Shown piece after piece: positions 37,031 to 48,959 of a stretch of 64,000 nucleotides of DNA (position 1 is the first letter of the stretch; each line of letters starts with the position of its first letter). The DNA comes from Cryptomeria japonica. Lineage: Eukaryota; Streptophyta; Pinopsida; Cupressales; Cupressaceae. Location: the NCBI RefSeq assembly GCF_030272615.1, contig NC_081411.1, positions 41,219,140-41,283,139 on the forward strand, written 5' to 3'. The notes under the pieces are model-generated. The model made no database searches. It saw only the letters and a list, made by a program, of their open reading frames with translations, and was not told the origin of the DNA. The translations under genes and the position numbers were made by a program.

Positions 37031-37450
37031 CACTATAAATCTGTTTCAAATCTGACCAAAAGCAATACTGATAAACTCAACGACATTTGTACAATTATGG
37101 TCTATGTATTTTAGTTTGAAAAAAGAACTTCAATAGGTAACTTCAAAGGAAGAAAATATATGTATTCAAAGAAATGTTTCACAATTTACAGACATGTATT
37201 GAGCCACTATAGCAACAAAAAAAAGTATTGAGCCCCATACTCGACTCCATCACATCTTTTATGATTGATTTGTTAAAAAAATTAATTTCTATTTTTAAAT
37301 ATAAATTATGTATTTTTATTGAAGCAAATTTAATTATTAAAATTCAATAACCCTTTCGCTTTGTAATAGAATCAAAAAGTTTTATTACGAACATTTGAAT
37401 TCAATTTATTTATACAATCTTGTAATTTTACTTATTATTAAATAATTCTA

Positions 37451-39608
37451 GAACATCAAAGCAGATGCCACTGTTCCATTCCTATGAACATAGAAAGAAG
37501 CAAATCATCAGTTCAAAACTTCAACCAGAATCACCTTCAATTGTAACAAGCCCTCGATAGTGTAATACTGATTTCCAAAGTCTTCAACATAATCATCACT
37601 ATTACTATTTATTTTTAATGATTGTATAGTCCTTAATTATCTTATATTGAAAATATAGGTAACTGATAGAAAGATGTAAAGAGCGTATTGCATAAATAGG
37701 ACCAGGGGCAGCTGGCCAGAATAAATTCCCAAATCAATCGATTGAATACTTTTTCCAATCATGTTGATTTATATATATCTAATTAGCTTTGTGTCCAAAC
37801 TCCAAAGACGAACAATAACAGTTACTGTTAAGTTGTCCAAATCACAATCCAATGTGGATTTCTTTTGTGTTCATGGTTCGTTGGCTCAAATTTTGATCAC
37901 ATATAAATTCGTGTAACCACTTATCAGAGAAATTCTTTACAAAGTACCTCTCTGAAATTTGTACAGGACTAACACTGGCCTTTTTGTTAACGCACAGTAA
38001 CAATAATAACTGTCCGAAATTTACCCAGGAGTTGCAACTGGGCTCTACTGGTGTATTTGTTGTCCATGTATGGCCACAGTGCTACAGTATAGGATTCTAT
38101 GTGCAATGGGCTGGCAAGACAGTTCAGTTCTTCACCGTAGTGATTATTGTCAAAGCACAACAATGTAGCATTCTCTTAACTATTGGAAATGACCTAGCCA
38201 AATTGTCAAGGAGAAAAAATACAGGCTACCCACACTGTAATGGCCAAAAAATAAAGGTTGTCTGTGGCTGTGCAATGGGCTAGCCGAACTACAAAATTTC
38301 AATTTTCATTTCACACATCATTTAAAGGAATTGACTGATGTCATTGTACTTCACACTATACATCCATATGAAAAAATGAAATTGGGGTATTCACTGATGT
38401 GACTCTATAGCGTTTCTCAAGCAGAGGTTTAACCTGTCTTCAGCACCATGCTTTTGTTTTGCCTTGGAACCCTATCCTAACCAGAGGTCTAACCTTCGCT
38501 GATCTACATGGATCGGTAATTTTTGGTTCACTCCCAAGCTTGGTAACGAGGCAAACTTATCTGAATAAAATTTGAGATAGATAGATAGATAGATACATAA
38601 GACAATTGAAAAGTAATTCCCTTGTAGAGTTTTACTGGGAAGGGGATTCACTAGAGGGTTTCTTATGCCAAATTGTCATCTGGCCTGGCTGTCCTAAAAA
38701 ACAAACTTTACCTTTCATAAGGGGCAATACAAAGTTGTAGACTGAAAAATATGCTGTATGAATTCTATTTATTCTAATTTCCTGCAGGGTCTAGAATTAT
38801 AACAAGTTTTAAATTTTTCAGAATCAAATAAGTGACTAATTTAAAAAGTTACCTCTCTTTTTTTCACAGGATGTCTGATGGAGTTGATGTTTCAAAAGAT
38901 GACGTGATTTACTTTCACAGATGCTAGCTATAAGTACTGCCCTGCAAAATTCGAGTTAGAAGTATTTGAATATCGTCCTCATGGAAGGTTGATCAAATTC
39001 GATCCCACCACAAAAACTGCGACTGTTCTGCTCAAGGATCTTTACTTCTCCAATGGAGTGCTCTCTCTGCCCAAGAGGACTTCCTGACAGTAGGAAATAC
39101 TGGCTAAAAGGAGTGAAATCAGGAAAAATTGAAACATTCATAGAAAATCTACCTGGAATTCCTGATAATGTTGGAGTGGATGGAGAAGGCACCTTCTGGA
39201 TTGGTCTTCTTGGGGTAAAATATATTTCTGCCATTTTCCTTTCTTCATTCTTCTTTTTAAAATCCCAGAAATCTTCCTACAACAAATGATTGTACACCAT
39301 AACCTACATTAGTCTTAACACTAAAACAATATGCCTTGCAAGCTTAGGCCGTTAAAGAACATAAATGTTCCTTCCTATATCTTCTTGTGCTCAAATCCCT
39401 CTGCCTTTCCTACATTTGCACAGCGCTAGACTACTGAAATATCACTCACCTTTAGATAGAGGAAGGAGACAAATTTCCCCTGATCTTGCACTCTAATTGT
39501 TTTATAATTTGAAATACATTATTTAATCTTTTACTAGTGCTCAATGCAGTTTTTTCTTTTCTGCAGAGATGAACCTTGCTATGGGATCTGAGTGTCATAT
39601 CCAGCATT
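37451..39608 (+). repeat. Second copy of the SSL intron 2 to exon 4 segment
   Basis: Direct copy of 32085-34740. It includes the intron block around 37980-38285 (matching 32790-33100 nearly base for base), exon 3, part of intron 3 and the first ~40 bp of exon 4. It stops at 39608, where the LTR beginning TGGTAATGTCCCC is inserted. Confidence 0.88.
38870..39608 (+). pseudogene. SSL pseudogene fragment (exons 3 and 4)
   Basis: Exon 3 copy 38870-39214 keeps its CACAG acceptor and GTAAAA donor. It has a one-base insertion near 38915 (TTTCACAG for TTCACAG) and lacks about 30 bases at 39088, including the codons for VFCETFIFR. Exon 4 copy starts at 39567 after CTGCAG and is cut at 39608 by an LTR. 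Exons 1 and 2 are absent. Not translatable into a propeller. Confidence 0.85.
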
Positions 39609-41069
39609 TGGTAATGTCCCCTTCTTAGCCAGCGTCAACAAATCAGGATCAGTCTATTAATGAAGTCTTCGTAGACTGGTAAGGATGGACAAAGGACATT
39701 GAAGTGGTGATTTTCTCCTATTTCAGAAGGCACTTTAGAGTAAACAATGGTGGATTCAGTCGACAGTATTATTAACTCCAAGCCGTCAGTTAAAAAACTA
39801 CATTAAATCCAAGTATAACACCCTCAAAGGCATACATGAATCTAGTGAGAGAGTGAGTGGTTGGAGGAGAGAGAAAAATAAATGAGGAAGGATCTTTAAA
39901 AATGTTATAAATGTGATTTTTCCAATAAATGGGAATAAAGATTAAAAAGGGCAAATATATGAGATACTAAAAGTGGAGCCTTTGGTAAGGGTCTTAAAGG
40001 TAATTAAGTGAAAAATTAAAAGATTTATTAAGACCATAAAAAGTGTATTATGATTTTATTTATTTTAAGTGAATTCAATATTAAAAGATAAAGTGGGCTG
40101 CCACTTGAAAACCCTAATTAGGGTGTGTTGACGTGTTTTTAGGACTACATCGAACACAAAATAAAGTTGCCTAACGATCACTTCACTCTCTTTTGATCAA
40201 AGTACGATTGTATGCTAAGATTGCTGTGAGTTCAAACAATCGACTCCAAGGTTCCCTTTTGCAATGGATGTGACTCAGTTAGCTGATGTGATTGTTGGTA
40301 ATCCAAGGGGACTTACGTTTGAATCATTCTTTCACTCCTTTGTTGTGGCGTGGAACTTCGTCATCAGATATAGCAATTTGGTGATGCTTCTGCTTTGAAT
40401 GAACTGAATTGGAATGAACCGAAATTAAAGAGGAAAGGGTTAGAGGTTCTAAATCTACTCCTAGGGGCAGTGATATCAATGGATAGTGCTCTAGTGGACA
40501 AATTCCAAATAAACCAAGCTCTGCTTTGCCAAGTTTAGCTATAACTCTACAGGAACTGGTGCAATCTTTTGAGGATGTTGAAGGATTTTCACATTGAGAA
40601 AGTGCACTTGAATACCAAACACGATGCAATCCAAACGACTATCACAATCGAACTTAGCACAAATTTGGGATTCAGGCTAACTTTACATTGCAACTTACAA
40701 TCAGCGAGATGCAAAAAGTATGAACCATGAAAATTCATCAAACACCATTACATTCTCTATTGAAATCAAAACACCTTATCTAACAACTGAGAAAATAAAA
40801 TTCTACTCTAAGTGAGGAAGGTGAAACCATGCAAGTTTTGAAAAATAACTTAAGTGGACACCATCAGAGAACAATGTTTCACTTTTATTATCTCAAAAAC
40901 TTATCACAACAATTTCATACCAACCTCCCTTTTCAAATGAGGGGGTCACACCTTTATATAGGCCTCAGGCATTGCAAAACCCTAATTAGGGTTTCCCCAA
41001 AAGATTCTCCACTCAAGATGCAACAATGTGGGAATCAACAACAAATACCCCATAAAGCCCATATACAAT
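39609..41069 (-). repeat. LTR-like remnant with TGGTAATGTCCCC terminus
   Basis: Starts TGGTAATGTCCCCTTCTTAG inside the SSL pseudo-exon. On the minus strand it contains a CCCTAATTAGGGTTT box followed by a TATATAAAGG TATA box (near 40955) and a CAAACGTAAGTCCCCTTG segment. The same order is found on the plus strand at 48966-49720. Its other end is lost where the LTR of element C begins at 41070. Confidence 0.6.
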
Positions 41070-42121
41070 TGTAGACACTCAAAATTGGTCACCACTCTTG
41101 CGTCACTAACCTAATTTCTAACATATCTTCTATGTCACATTTGATTTTCACGATATGATGACATGTCATTCTTCTAATTCAAAATTTCTATTTTCCTAAT
41201 CATTTAAATCATTTCATCATTAATCATTCGTTTCCTAACATTAATTGAATAATTTGTATTATTTGATTAAGTTAAAACCAACTTTAATTAAATAATCTTT
41301 ATTATTTTAAATTCAATTTCATTTTCCTCATTATTGAATACTTTCTTTAAATTATTTAATTAGCTAATTCTTTCATCAAAATTTATTTATTTAATAAAAT
41401 CTTAATTATCTTCTTCCAAAAATCAAGAATGGAAACAAATCTTTATTTGTTTTTATTTAATTAATTTAATTTCTAATTATCCTCATCCAAATTCAAAAAT
41501 GACAATAAATCAAGAAAATGATTTTAAAAATTAAAATAAATCATTATCCAATCTAAATAAACTATTTTTTCATATTCTCCCAATTTTAAAAAATGGAAAG
41601 TATGTCATCATCTACTTTATATGATTTTCAAAAATCATTATCATGTCTTCCTAAAAATTGAAAATGGAAATAACCAGTTAGCTTTTGATTTTCTTGATTT
41701 ATCTTCTTGGAAATTATCTCTTTAATCTCAATTTAAAATTCATAAAAGGAGATATGTCCAGTCAAAAGCTGCTTTATGCCATCTTTTTTAATCATCTTGA
41801 TTCTCCAATCAATCTCAATTTTTCTATAAATTTAGCCCTTTTCTCATTGATTTTTAACCACATTTCGAGTATCCTTCTGCTGTCAATTTCATCATTATCT
41901 TGCTTGCAAAACACTTGCTTTGTAGGTGGCATCCACAAATTTGAAGGAGAAATAAGAACAATGGAGGAACAATGAAGGAGATTTTAGCATTTTGGTTTTT
42001 CTTTTGGATCTTGTCTTCATTTCCTTTATTGAATGTATTAGGATTTAATTTCATTGCAATCTACTTTTTGTGGTTGAGCTAGTTTAATATTGCTTTGATA
42101 CATTCCATTTTCCTAGTTACA
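41070..42121 (+). repeat. 5' LTR of element C
   Basis: Begins TGTAGACACTC and ends about CTAGTTACA (42121), followed by TTTTTTGGTG where a PBS would start. The beginning matches the reversed LTR at 23928. The end (TTTAATATTG...CCATTTTCC...TACA) parallels the end of the element D LTR. The start adjoins the truncated repeat ending at 41069. Confidence 0.6.
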
Positions 42122-42450
42122 TTTTTTGGTGATTATGATTTTCGTGTGATATGTAGCTATAGGTATCAAATTTCACAATCACCTAGGGATATTTTTTCAT
42201 GGATCTCAAATCTAGCCTAATTAGAGGAAGAAATGATATTAAAATCTAGCTTTAATTAGGAAGGAAAATAAACAACAATCTTCATCAAGATTTAATTAGG
42301 ATGGTTAATTGACCAGTTTTCTCAATTTAGCTTTAATTAGGATAGGCAATTGATCTTCATCTAGATTAATCTAGGAGGTGAATGAACAACAATCTAAGCC
42401 AATATACAATCAATATGTTCAATTTCACACAAATCATTCAGTTGCTAATT

Positions 42451-42895
42451 GCATATAGATTTTTCTAATTGCATGTAGTTTGTTTTTTCAAATTACATAT
42501 TGTTTTTTCAAATTACATATGGTTTTTTATTTTAAAATTGTTTTTTTGCATGTTGCTTTTTCTTGATTGTATGTTGCTTTTTAAAAAAAAATTTGCATGT
42601 AGCTTTTTCATTGCACGTCGCTTTTTCTTGATTGCATGTTTTTTTTATTTGCATGTCACTTTTCTTCACTTGCATTTTGCTTTTTTAATTTGCATGTAGC
42701 TTTTTTCATTGCATGTCACTTTTCTTCACTTGCATGTAGTTTTTTATTTATTTGCATGTAGCTTTTTCATTGCATGTCACTTTTCTTTTCTTGCATGTTG
42801 CTTTTTGCTTATTTCTTTTTAGTTGCATGTTGCTTTTTTGCCTATCGCTTTTTTTTGGTTTGCATGTTTCTAATTTGCTTTTTGCTTGCATGTTA
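42451..42895 (+). repeat. Leader array of element C: TTGCATGT motif at about 20-bp spacing
   Basis: About 20 copies of a degenerate unit TTGCATGT(A/T)GCTTTTT. Cores (GCATGT or near variants) start at 42451, 42471, 42495, 42515, 42548, 42569, 42595, 42613, 42633, 42651, 42672, 42692, 42711, 42732, 42754, 42772, 42793, 42825, 42862 and 42888. Most intervals are 18-22 bp. Confidence 0.85.
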
Positions 42896-43099
42896 TTTTT
42901 TCTACTCAACTTAGAGGTTTTGTATTACTAATTATTTATACAACACCTTGACATTCATTGGGAGAAGACCATAATCTTGAAACTACTATTGCATTTGTTG
43001 CAGGATGTGGCCAAAGACATATTCAAAACCATGTGTTTGTGATTTCTAGCTTAGTTGCACACTTCATTTTCTAAAGGGTTAATGAACACCATGTATGCC

Positions 43100-43625
43100 A
43101 TGTTTTTTTTTTCATTTGTTTGCATGTTTTAACCTTTAGATAGTGGGTCTGCCTCCCAATTTGTGAGAGGAAACGACCCTAAGTGGTGATAGGGTTGAAG
43201 ACGAACCCCATCCAAACCACTCTAAATAACTGTGGATGCAACGAAAGTTGTAGACAATGGGTGCTAGAATGGTATTGCGACGATTTATTCATTGGATCAA
43301 TACCCACCCGAACGGATGCCTTAACTAGAACCCTTTGTTTGTAGAGATCAAAAACCTTCTATCTGTTGGCTCAGGCGTTATGATACGCGCATGTGGAAGA
43401 AACCTCTCATGTACTCCTCAATTAGATATAACAAGTTCTTGGGAAGTGATGCCCCTTGAAATCGAAGCTTGGTATGCCCAAGAAGTGAGTACACTATAAG
43501 GGGGAGCCAATGCTACCAAGCGTCTAGCTATCTGACTGAGTGTTGTATTTTATGGTTAGAGGATTCAACAGATATTGCCCCGACCATCCATAGGATATGT
43601 TGTGAATGAGCATGATTGTCTTAGG
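43100..43625 (+). repeat. Conserved leader block, copy in element C
   Basis: Shares ordered motifs with 53740-54310: TTTAGA...GGGTCTGCCTC, CCAAACCACT, CAAGAAGTGAGTACA, GGGGGAGCCAATG, AAGCGTCTAG and a final GCCCCGACCATCCATAGGA. No open frame is conserved between the two copies, so a noncoding role is more likely. Confidence 0.65.
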
Positions 43626-43849
43626 TCTAAGTCCAAACATCTTATCTTTTGTGATTGTCAAAGTTGAATCATACACATTGTCACAAAAATAAAAAAGGAT
43701 ATTTTCGAACAAGTCCAAACAAGTCCAAAACAAAAGCATTCATCCAACAAAGTTCAAAACATTTTCATAACATGGCTTTCAAACATTGGAAAATTTGGTC
43801 TTCAACTACAAGTCACGTAGAGTTAGGTCCATCATAGTCCATACCTAGG

Positions 43850-44290
43850 TTTTAGGGGATAATCATTTTCACTATTAGTATCCTCATTTTTGCACTTAGT
43901 GTCTTCACTCTTAGTGTCCCATTTTAGTGTCCTCATTTTGAACTTAGGTTTAACACCATTTTCGTAAGTTTTGCATATCATTATTAGGTTCCTTCTTAGG
44001 TGTCATTCTGCATGCCATCATTAGGTCCTTCCTAGGTTTGCACTTTCCATAAATCAGTGTTAAATACCAAGGTTAGGTTTCACCTAGGTCATATTCTTTG
44101 CATATCAAAAAGTCATTCCTTTGCATATGTCCTTTTGCTCATAGGATAATATCATTTCATAGTCTAACCCTAAGTTTGGTCTTAGGTTAACATTATCATA
44201 CATTTGCACCTACATCTTTAGTGTCATAATCAACTTTTGTCCATATCATCATATAAGGTCACATTTGCATACATGTTGTGATGTATTCAC
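43850..44290 (+). repeat. Degenerate TAGTGTCC / TAGGT-rich segment
   Basis: Short words such as TTAGTGTC, CCTCATTTT and CCTAGGT recur irregularly. Low-order repetition without a clear period. It precedes a C-run at 44310 and the G-poor tract. Confidence 0.4.
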
Positions 44291-44503
44291 ACATTGCCCC
44301 ATTGCAAATGCCCCCCCCCACTTTTTGCTTTCTAGGTTAGTCCTCTTAGCTTAGTTGTTAAGTTGTTGTTGAATCTTTGCTATTAACCTTTTGTTCATAG
44401 TTGCTCAGGAGCTAGCCAAGTCTTTCTCTTTGAGATGAAGTGAGATTTAACATTCCCTTTGCCCAACCAAGGTATAATCCCTTCCACTTCTCTCGATCCT
44501 ATC

Positions 44504-45345
44504 AGTGGGTACCCAAACCCAATCACTCCCATTTCCATTTCCTTCCATTTCCACCTCCCCTAACACTCTTCACTTCCATTTACCATACATTCTAACTCAC
44601 CTACCTTCCTATCCTCTATCCTCTATCCTCCATCCACCTTTCATACCCCATGCCTTAACGTCCTTCACATCTCTACATAACCTACCACTTCCATGTCCCT
44701 TACCTTACATCCCATCTTCTAACCTATACCATTACCTACCTAACCCTCTCCCCATCCTAGTATACTCATCCACTACCCTTCATCTACATTTACACCTACC
44801 TTTGCCCACATCTACATCTTCCACCCTCCTATCTCCATACCCCTTAGCCTACCACATCCTAACCTCCCTACCTACTTACTTATTCCCATTTCCCATCTTT
44901 ATTCCTAATTACCTTCTTCCTACCCACACCTTTCCATCTTATCATCTACCCCCATCCTAGCCTACCCATATCCTATCCCTATCCCTATCCTAACCTACCA
45001 CCCTATTACCATACCCTTTTCCTTTACCTACCACACTGCACCCAAACCCTTCCTTATCATCTCCCCTCCTCTTTACTACTTTTATCCCCCTTCCTAACTC
45101 CTACCTCCCACCGCAACACTTCCTATAACCCCGTATCCACTTTCAATTACCCCTTATACCTCCCACATCGTAAACCTCCCTACCCCTCCGTAAGCCCACA
45201 CATCTCCTATTTCCCTTCATTATCCACACCCTTATGTCTCCCTTTCTTCCAACAACCCATTCCCCCTCTTTCTCCACATAGCAGCTCCCCTTAACATTCC
45301 CTTACCACTTCCCCCATATTCCTCTCATCATCCTTTAGGCCCCAC
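44504..45345 (+). repeat. Nearly G-free C/T/A-rich tract
   Basis: About 840 bases of CCTA/TCCC/TACC-type sequence with only about 18 G on the plus strand (roughly 2%). Three whole 60-base stretches between 44521 and 44940 have none. The 151-codon open frame within it (MGTQTQSLPF...) is low-complexity Pro/Leu/Ser/His and is most likely a by-product. Confidence 0.9.
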
Positions 45346-46620
45346 ACACACTCAAAAATGGAGAATCAAACAAGATTTTTAAGGACTTTCCTTGCTGGGA
45401 CCCACTGAGCTTTAGCTTGGGATTTCAAGTGTTTTTAATTACCATGCCACATATTGCTTGGGCCTCACCAAACTCTAAAGTGGAGAGTTGAAAGTTTTAA
45501 GATATTTTTTTAAGAAAAAGAAAAGAAGAAAGCATCCACCTCACCGTTTCCTTGCAAGGTGTGGAGTTAATGATAAGGAAGCTGGCCCTTGAAATTAAAG
45601 ATGTGTCCTTTGGACCAAAACCATTTGGGATTTAAATTCAAATGAAGTAAATCAAAGAAAATTCAAAATCAAAGTATAAAAGAGCAGAAGCAAATAACAA
45701 CATAAAGGAGCAAATCCATATTAGAAATAAGGGAAATCAAATTCGAAATTTATTTCCAGATTTGAGAAAACATTGTTCTCTTTCTAGCATCTTGATCAAA
45801 ATATGTTTGTTTCCAGGTCTAATGGGAGCAAGAATGCATGGAGCATGGAACGAAGGAGATCAATCAAGAATTCATGTTTCACATCCAATACAGGGGGAGT
45901 AAAGAACTCAGAAATACACATTTTAACAAGGAAGAGTGGTGGATATCCATACAATTCAATCACAGATTCAACTCAATTCAAATCTAAGTGAAGATCATGT
46001 GTGAATTCATATCATATAGGCTGCATCTATACAATGGGATCAACTTTCAAAGAAGTTAGTGACCTTGATGAGTGCTTTCTCAGTGTAAGTCCAAGATTGT
46101 ACAAATGAAGCTTACAAAGCTACTTCAAAACATATTACACAAACCAAGCCTTAAGGATCGATTTCATGAGGAGTATTCGAATGATGTAAGAGGAAGAACT
46201 ATAACTACACTTGAAAGGGAAGATGAGGCTCACCCAGTTAGTGCATACAACAACAATTGTTCAAATTTTGAGATAGAGATCCTCATCCTTCGCATCAAAG
46301 AATTCATCTCGGTATTTTAGTCATCAAAGATCACCCCAAAGACAATTTGGTCCACTCTCTATATGATCAAGGAGATTTCTTTTTGAAATCAAGCTTGAAG
46401 AAACACAATATCAAGTTTTGATACTTCAACAATGATTGAAAGGACAATGGATTTGTCACTCCTCGACAAGTTTGACCTCCAAGGTGGTAATATAAAGGTT
46501 CAGATATGAGACTTGAAACATTCCAATGCTTATCTAAGTTCAACCTTGTGCCTTTGAGAATGACATACCGGGTTCAAAACATTTCATAAGCCAGCCAATT
46601 AGCAAGCAACAAAAGAAGAA
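45346..46620. other. Stretch without recognisable gene
   Basis: Mixed A-rich sequence between the G-poor tract and the palindrome array; no coherent frame or LTR terminus seen. Confidence 0.4.
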
Positions 46621-46628
46621 AGGAGAAA

Positions 46629-47913
46629 TTCGCTCAGGTACCTCTCCAAGGTACAAGAGCGAACTAAGATGGATCAATGCTTTGCTTGCAAGTTGGAAGG
46701 AAGTCTTGTCCTTAGGACCTCCCAACATCTCTAGCTTGATATAACTTTGATATTTTTTGATGAAAATGGAGAATTTGACTATAAAGCTCAAATTCGCTCC
46801 TGTACCTCTCAAGGGGACATGAGTGAATTCTTCTAAAGCCTCCCTCTTGCTTCCAATTTGAATCAAACTCATGCTCCGAAGCCTTGATTAGAGAGAGATT
46901 GACTTAGACATGCCTTTGAAGATGTATTAAAACAAACTTTGATCATAAAGTAATAAAGAATTTGAGCCAAAATGCCAAATTCACTCTTGTACCTCTCAAA
47001 GGGACAAGATCGAATTATCTAAGAGGTCACATACCTTGCTAAGGTAACCAAGAGAATCTGATAAAACATAGACTTTGCTCCCAAATTCCAAGGAGAGTTA
47101 TCTCAATGTGCTTTCCTAGGATGATCCAATGCTAAAACAACATGAGCGAAGAAGAGAAATGAGTCTTTTGTCAAAGCCTACTACATATTTTCCAAATTCT
47201 CTCAAGTACCTCTTAAAAGGACAGGAGCGAATTGACTAAGAAATCCTGTACCTTGCTAAGGTACACAAGCGAAGGTGTTAAAACTTGATGTTTGATCCAA
47301 AATTCTGATGTATAAAAACCTTGAGGTGATTTATTAGCATGGACCAAGGCTAAAGCAACGTGAATGGAGGTGAAGAATGAGCATTTGATCAACATCTAAG
47401 CTTCTTGCTTCCATTTTGCTCCTGACCCTTCGAAAGGTACATGAGCGAAATCCTTGAAAGGTCCTAATTTATCACTCAAGCAATTGGATGAATCTTGTTA
47501 GGGATCAAATCGACTTGATCATGATGGAAGAAGGATTCAAAACTAGGTTCAAGGTGAAGTATTGAGGAATGAAGTGTGAATTGAATCAAAAGAAGAATTT
47601 CGCTCTTGACCCTTCCAAAGGTATAGAAGCGAAACTTCTTGAAAAGAAGTGATTTGCAAGTTAAGATGTGTTAAAGGACTTCTTGAAGGTCATTTTAACG
47701 TTCAAAACATTCTAAATATCTTGGAGAACATGAGTACTGAGTAATATGATAATGATGGTGTGTTGCAAGTCTTCTTCATGGTGGTTTCAAATGTTCAAGC
47801 ATCCTAAAATTCATGCATATCGTGAGAACTAAGCTTGCTTTCATCTAATATTGATGAAAATTTGACTTATATCCTAGCTCGCTCATGTCCCTCTCTAAGG
47901 TACAAGAGTGAAG
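46629..47913. repeat. Array of seven related palindromes
   Basis: Imperfect palindromes of 35-40 nt at 46629-46663, 46791-46829, 46978-47016, 47195-47232, 47415-47450, 47598-47634 and 47876-47913. The consensus arm is (A)TTCGCTCxTGTACCT, a 3-4 nt loop, then the complement. The first is nearly perfect: TTCGCTC and GTACCT pair fully with AAGGTAC and GAGCGAA. A shorter related hairpin (CTGTACCTTGCTAAGGTACA) lies at 47245-47264, with a variant near 47031. Centres are 163-278 bp apart. Confidence 0.85.
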
Positions 47914-48139
47914 TTTGTTGAGAGTAAAGTGCTTTGTGATAAACCGAAAAGATCAAGAGAAGACTAAGTGCAAGTCAACCGAGAAACATTTGATGCATTA
48001 ATAAACCAATCTCACTTTGGTGGCAAAAGTGAATTCAAATTTTTAAATAGAAGTCGGCCAACACTAAGAGGGATAATTTAAAATTTTGTTTACACTAGAT
48101 CAAGTCGGCCTTGCATCCCAAAGACATGTCTCTACCCTA

Positions 48140-48157
48140 GGCCACATATATAAAGGA
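48140..48157 (+). promoter_or_regulatory. TATA-like promoter element
   Basis: CACATATATAAAGGAG is followed ~45 bp later by AAACAAAACAACATC, a leader-like sequence. A possible intron acceptor TATTTTGTAG lies at 48541-48550. The transcript it would serve is not identified. Confidence 0.35.
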
Positions 48158-48959
48158 GTTCATTAGATCATTCTAACATCAAAACAAAACAACATCTTTT
48201 CTATCAGCGAATTTTGTAAGCAGCTCCAACAGTCAACGAAAGGAATTGAATCATTAGCAAGGCGAATTTACCAAAGAAGTGATAATACCATTCCCACAAA
48301 GGTGAAATCAGACTTTGAAGGTGTAGAACTGATGATCAAGGAAGACAAATATCATCATTAGACAAGTCAAATTCACCCTTAGACAATAAGGATACTTCCT
48401 AGACAGTGAATTCACTTATCAAAAGGAGGAATCTCTCGTATAGAAACACATATCAGACCCGCAAATATAGAATAAGAAATCAAGTCAAAGTGGGAGTGCA
48501 TAAAAGTTATATATCATGTGAGATTGACACCCATTTATTTATTTTGTAGGAAGCAAGGAAAGAAATCAAAAGGACTAGGTTGGAGGAATATTGGAGTAAG
48601 GATCTAAAGGAAGAGATCATGCAATCACCCTAAGGCAAGCAAGCAAGGATGGAAGAAGGACCCAACTACATCATTAATTCTCATCATCATCATCACGTTA
48701 AGCAACTGAATAATGTTGAGTATCAAGAGATATCTCTCAACATCCCTTCATGATGATGAATCAACTCAAGTCTACAAAGCACAAGATTAAGGTGGCATCC
48801 CAGTCACTACTTCACCAATCTGAGGGTTCCACATCAACATGTCTAGATACAATGTACCCGACTCACCAGTGATGGCATAAACTTTGAGGCACCTACCCCT
48901 AGCATCTATTGGTCCACACTCATGAAATGTAACTTTCTCATTAGCTAAGAGACTTTGTT

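Larger units (their letters stand above)
41070..45990 (+). mobile_element. Element C: coding-poor (LARD-like) gypsy relative of element D
   Basis: An LTR starting TGTAGACACTCAAAATTGG (41070) leads to an internal region that parallels the leader of element D: first a short-motif array (42451-42895), then a conserved block (43100-43625), then C/A-rich sequence. Where element D has its gag ATG, this copy has a nearly G-free tract (44504-45345) and no gag or pol. The right boundary and a 3' LTR were not found; the end given is a guess. Confidence 0.55.

Noticed and set aside
38578..38597. GATA microsatellite near the SSL pseudogene
   Set aside because: Only about four to five units, similar to a shorter run at 33391 in the source copy; unremarkable.
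44505..44960. 151-codon Pro/Leu/Ser/His ORF
   Set aside because: It lies in a nearly G-free tract, where stop codons TAG and TGA are scarce simply for lack of G. Low complexity, no homologue recognised.
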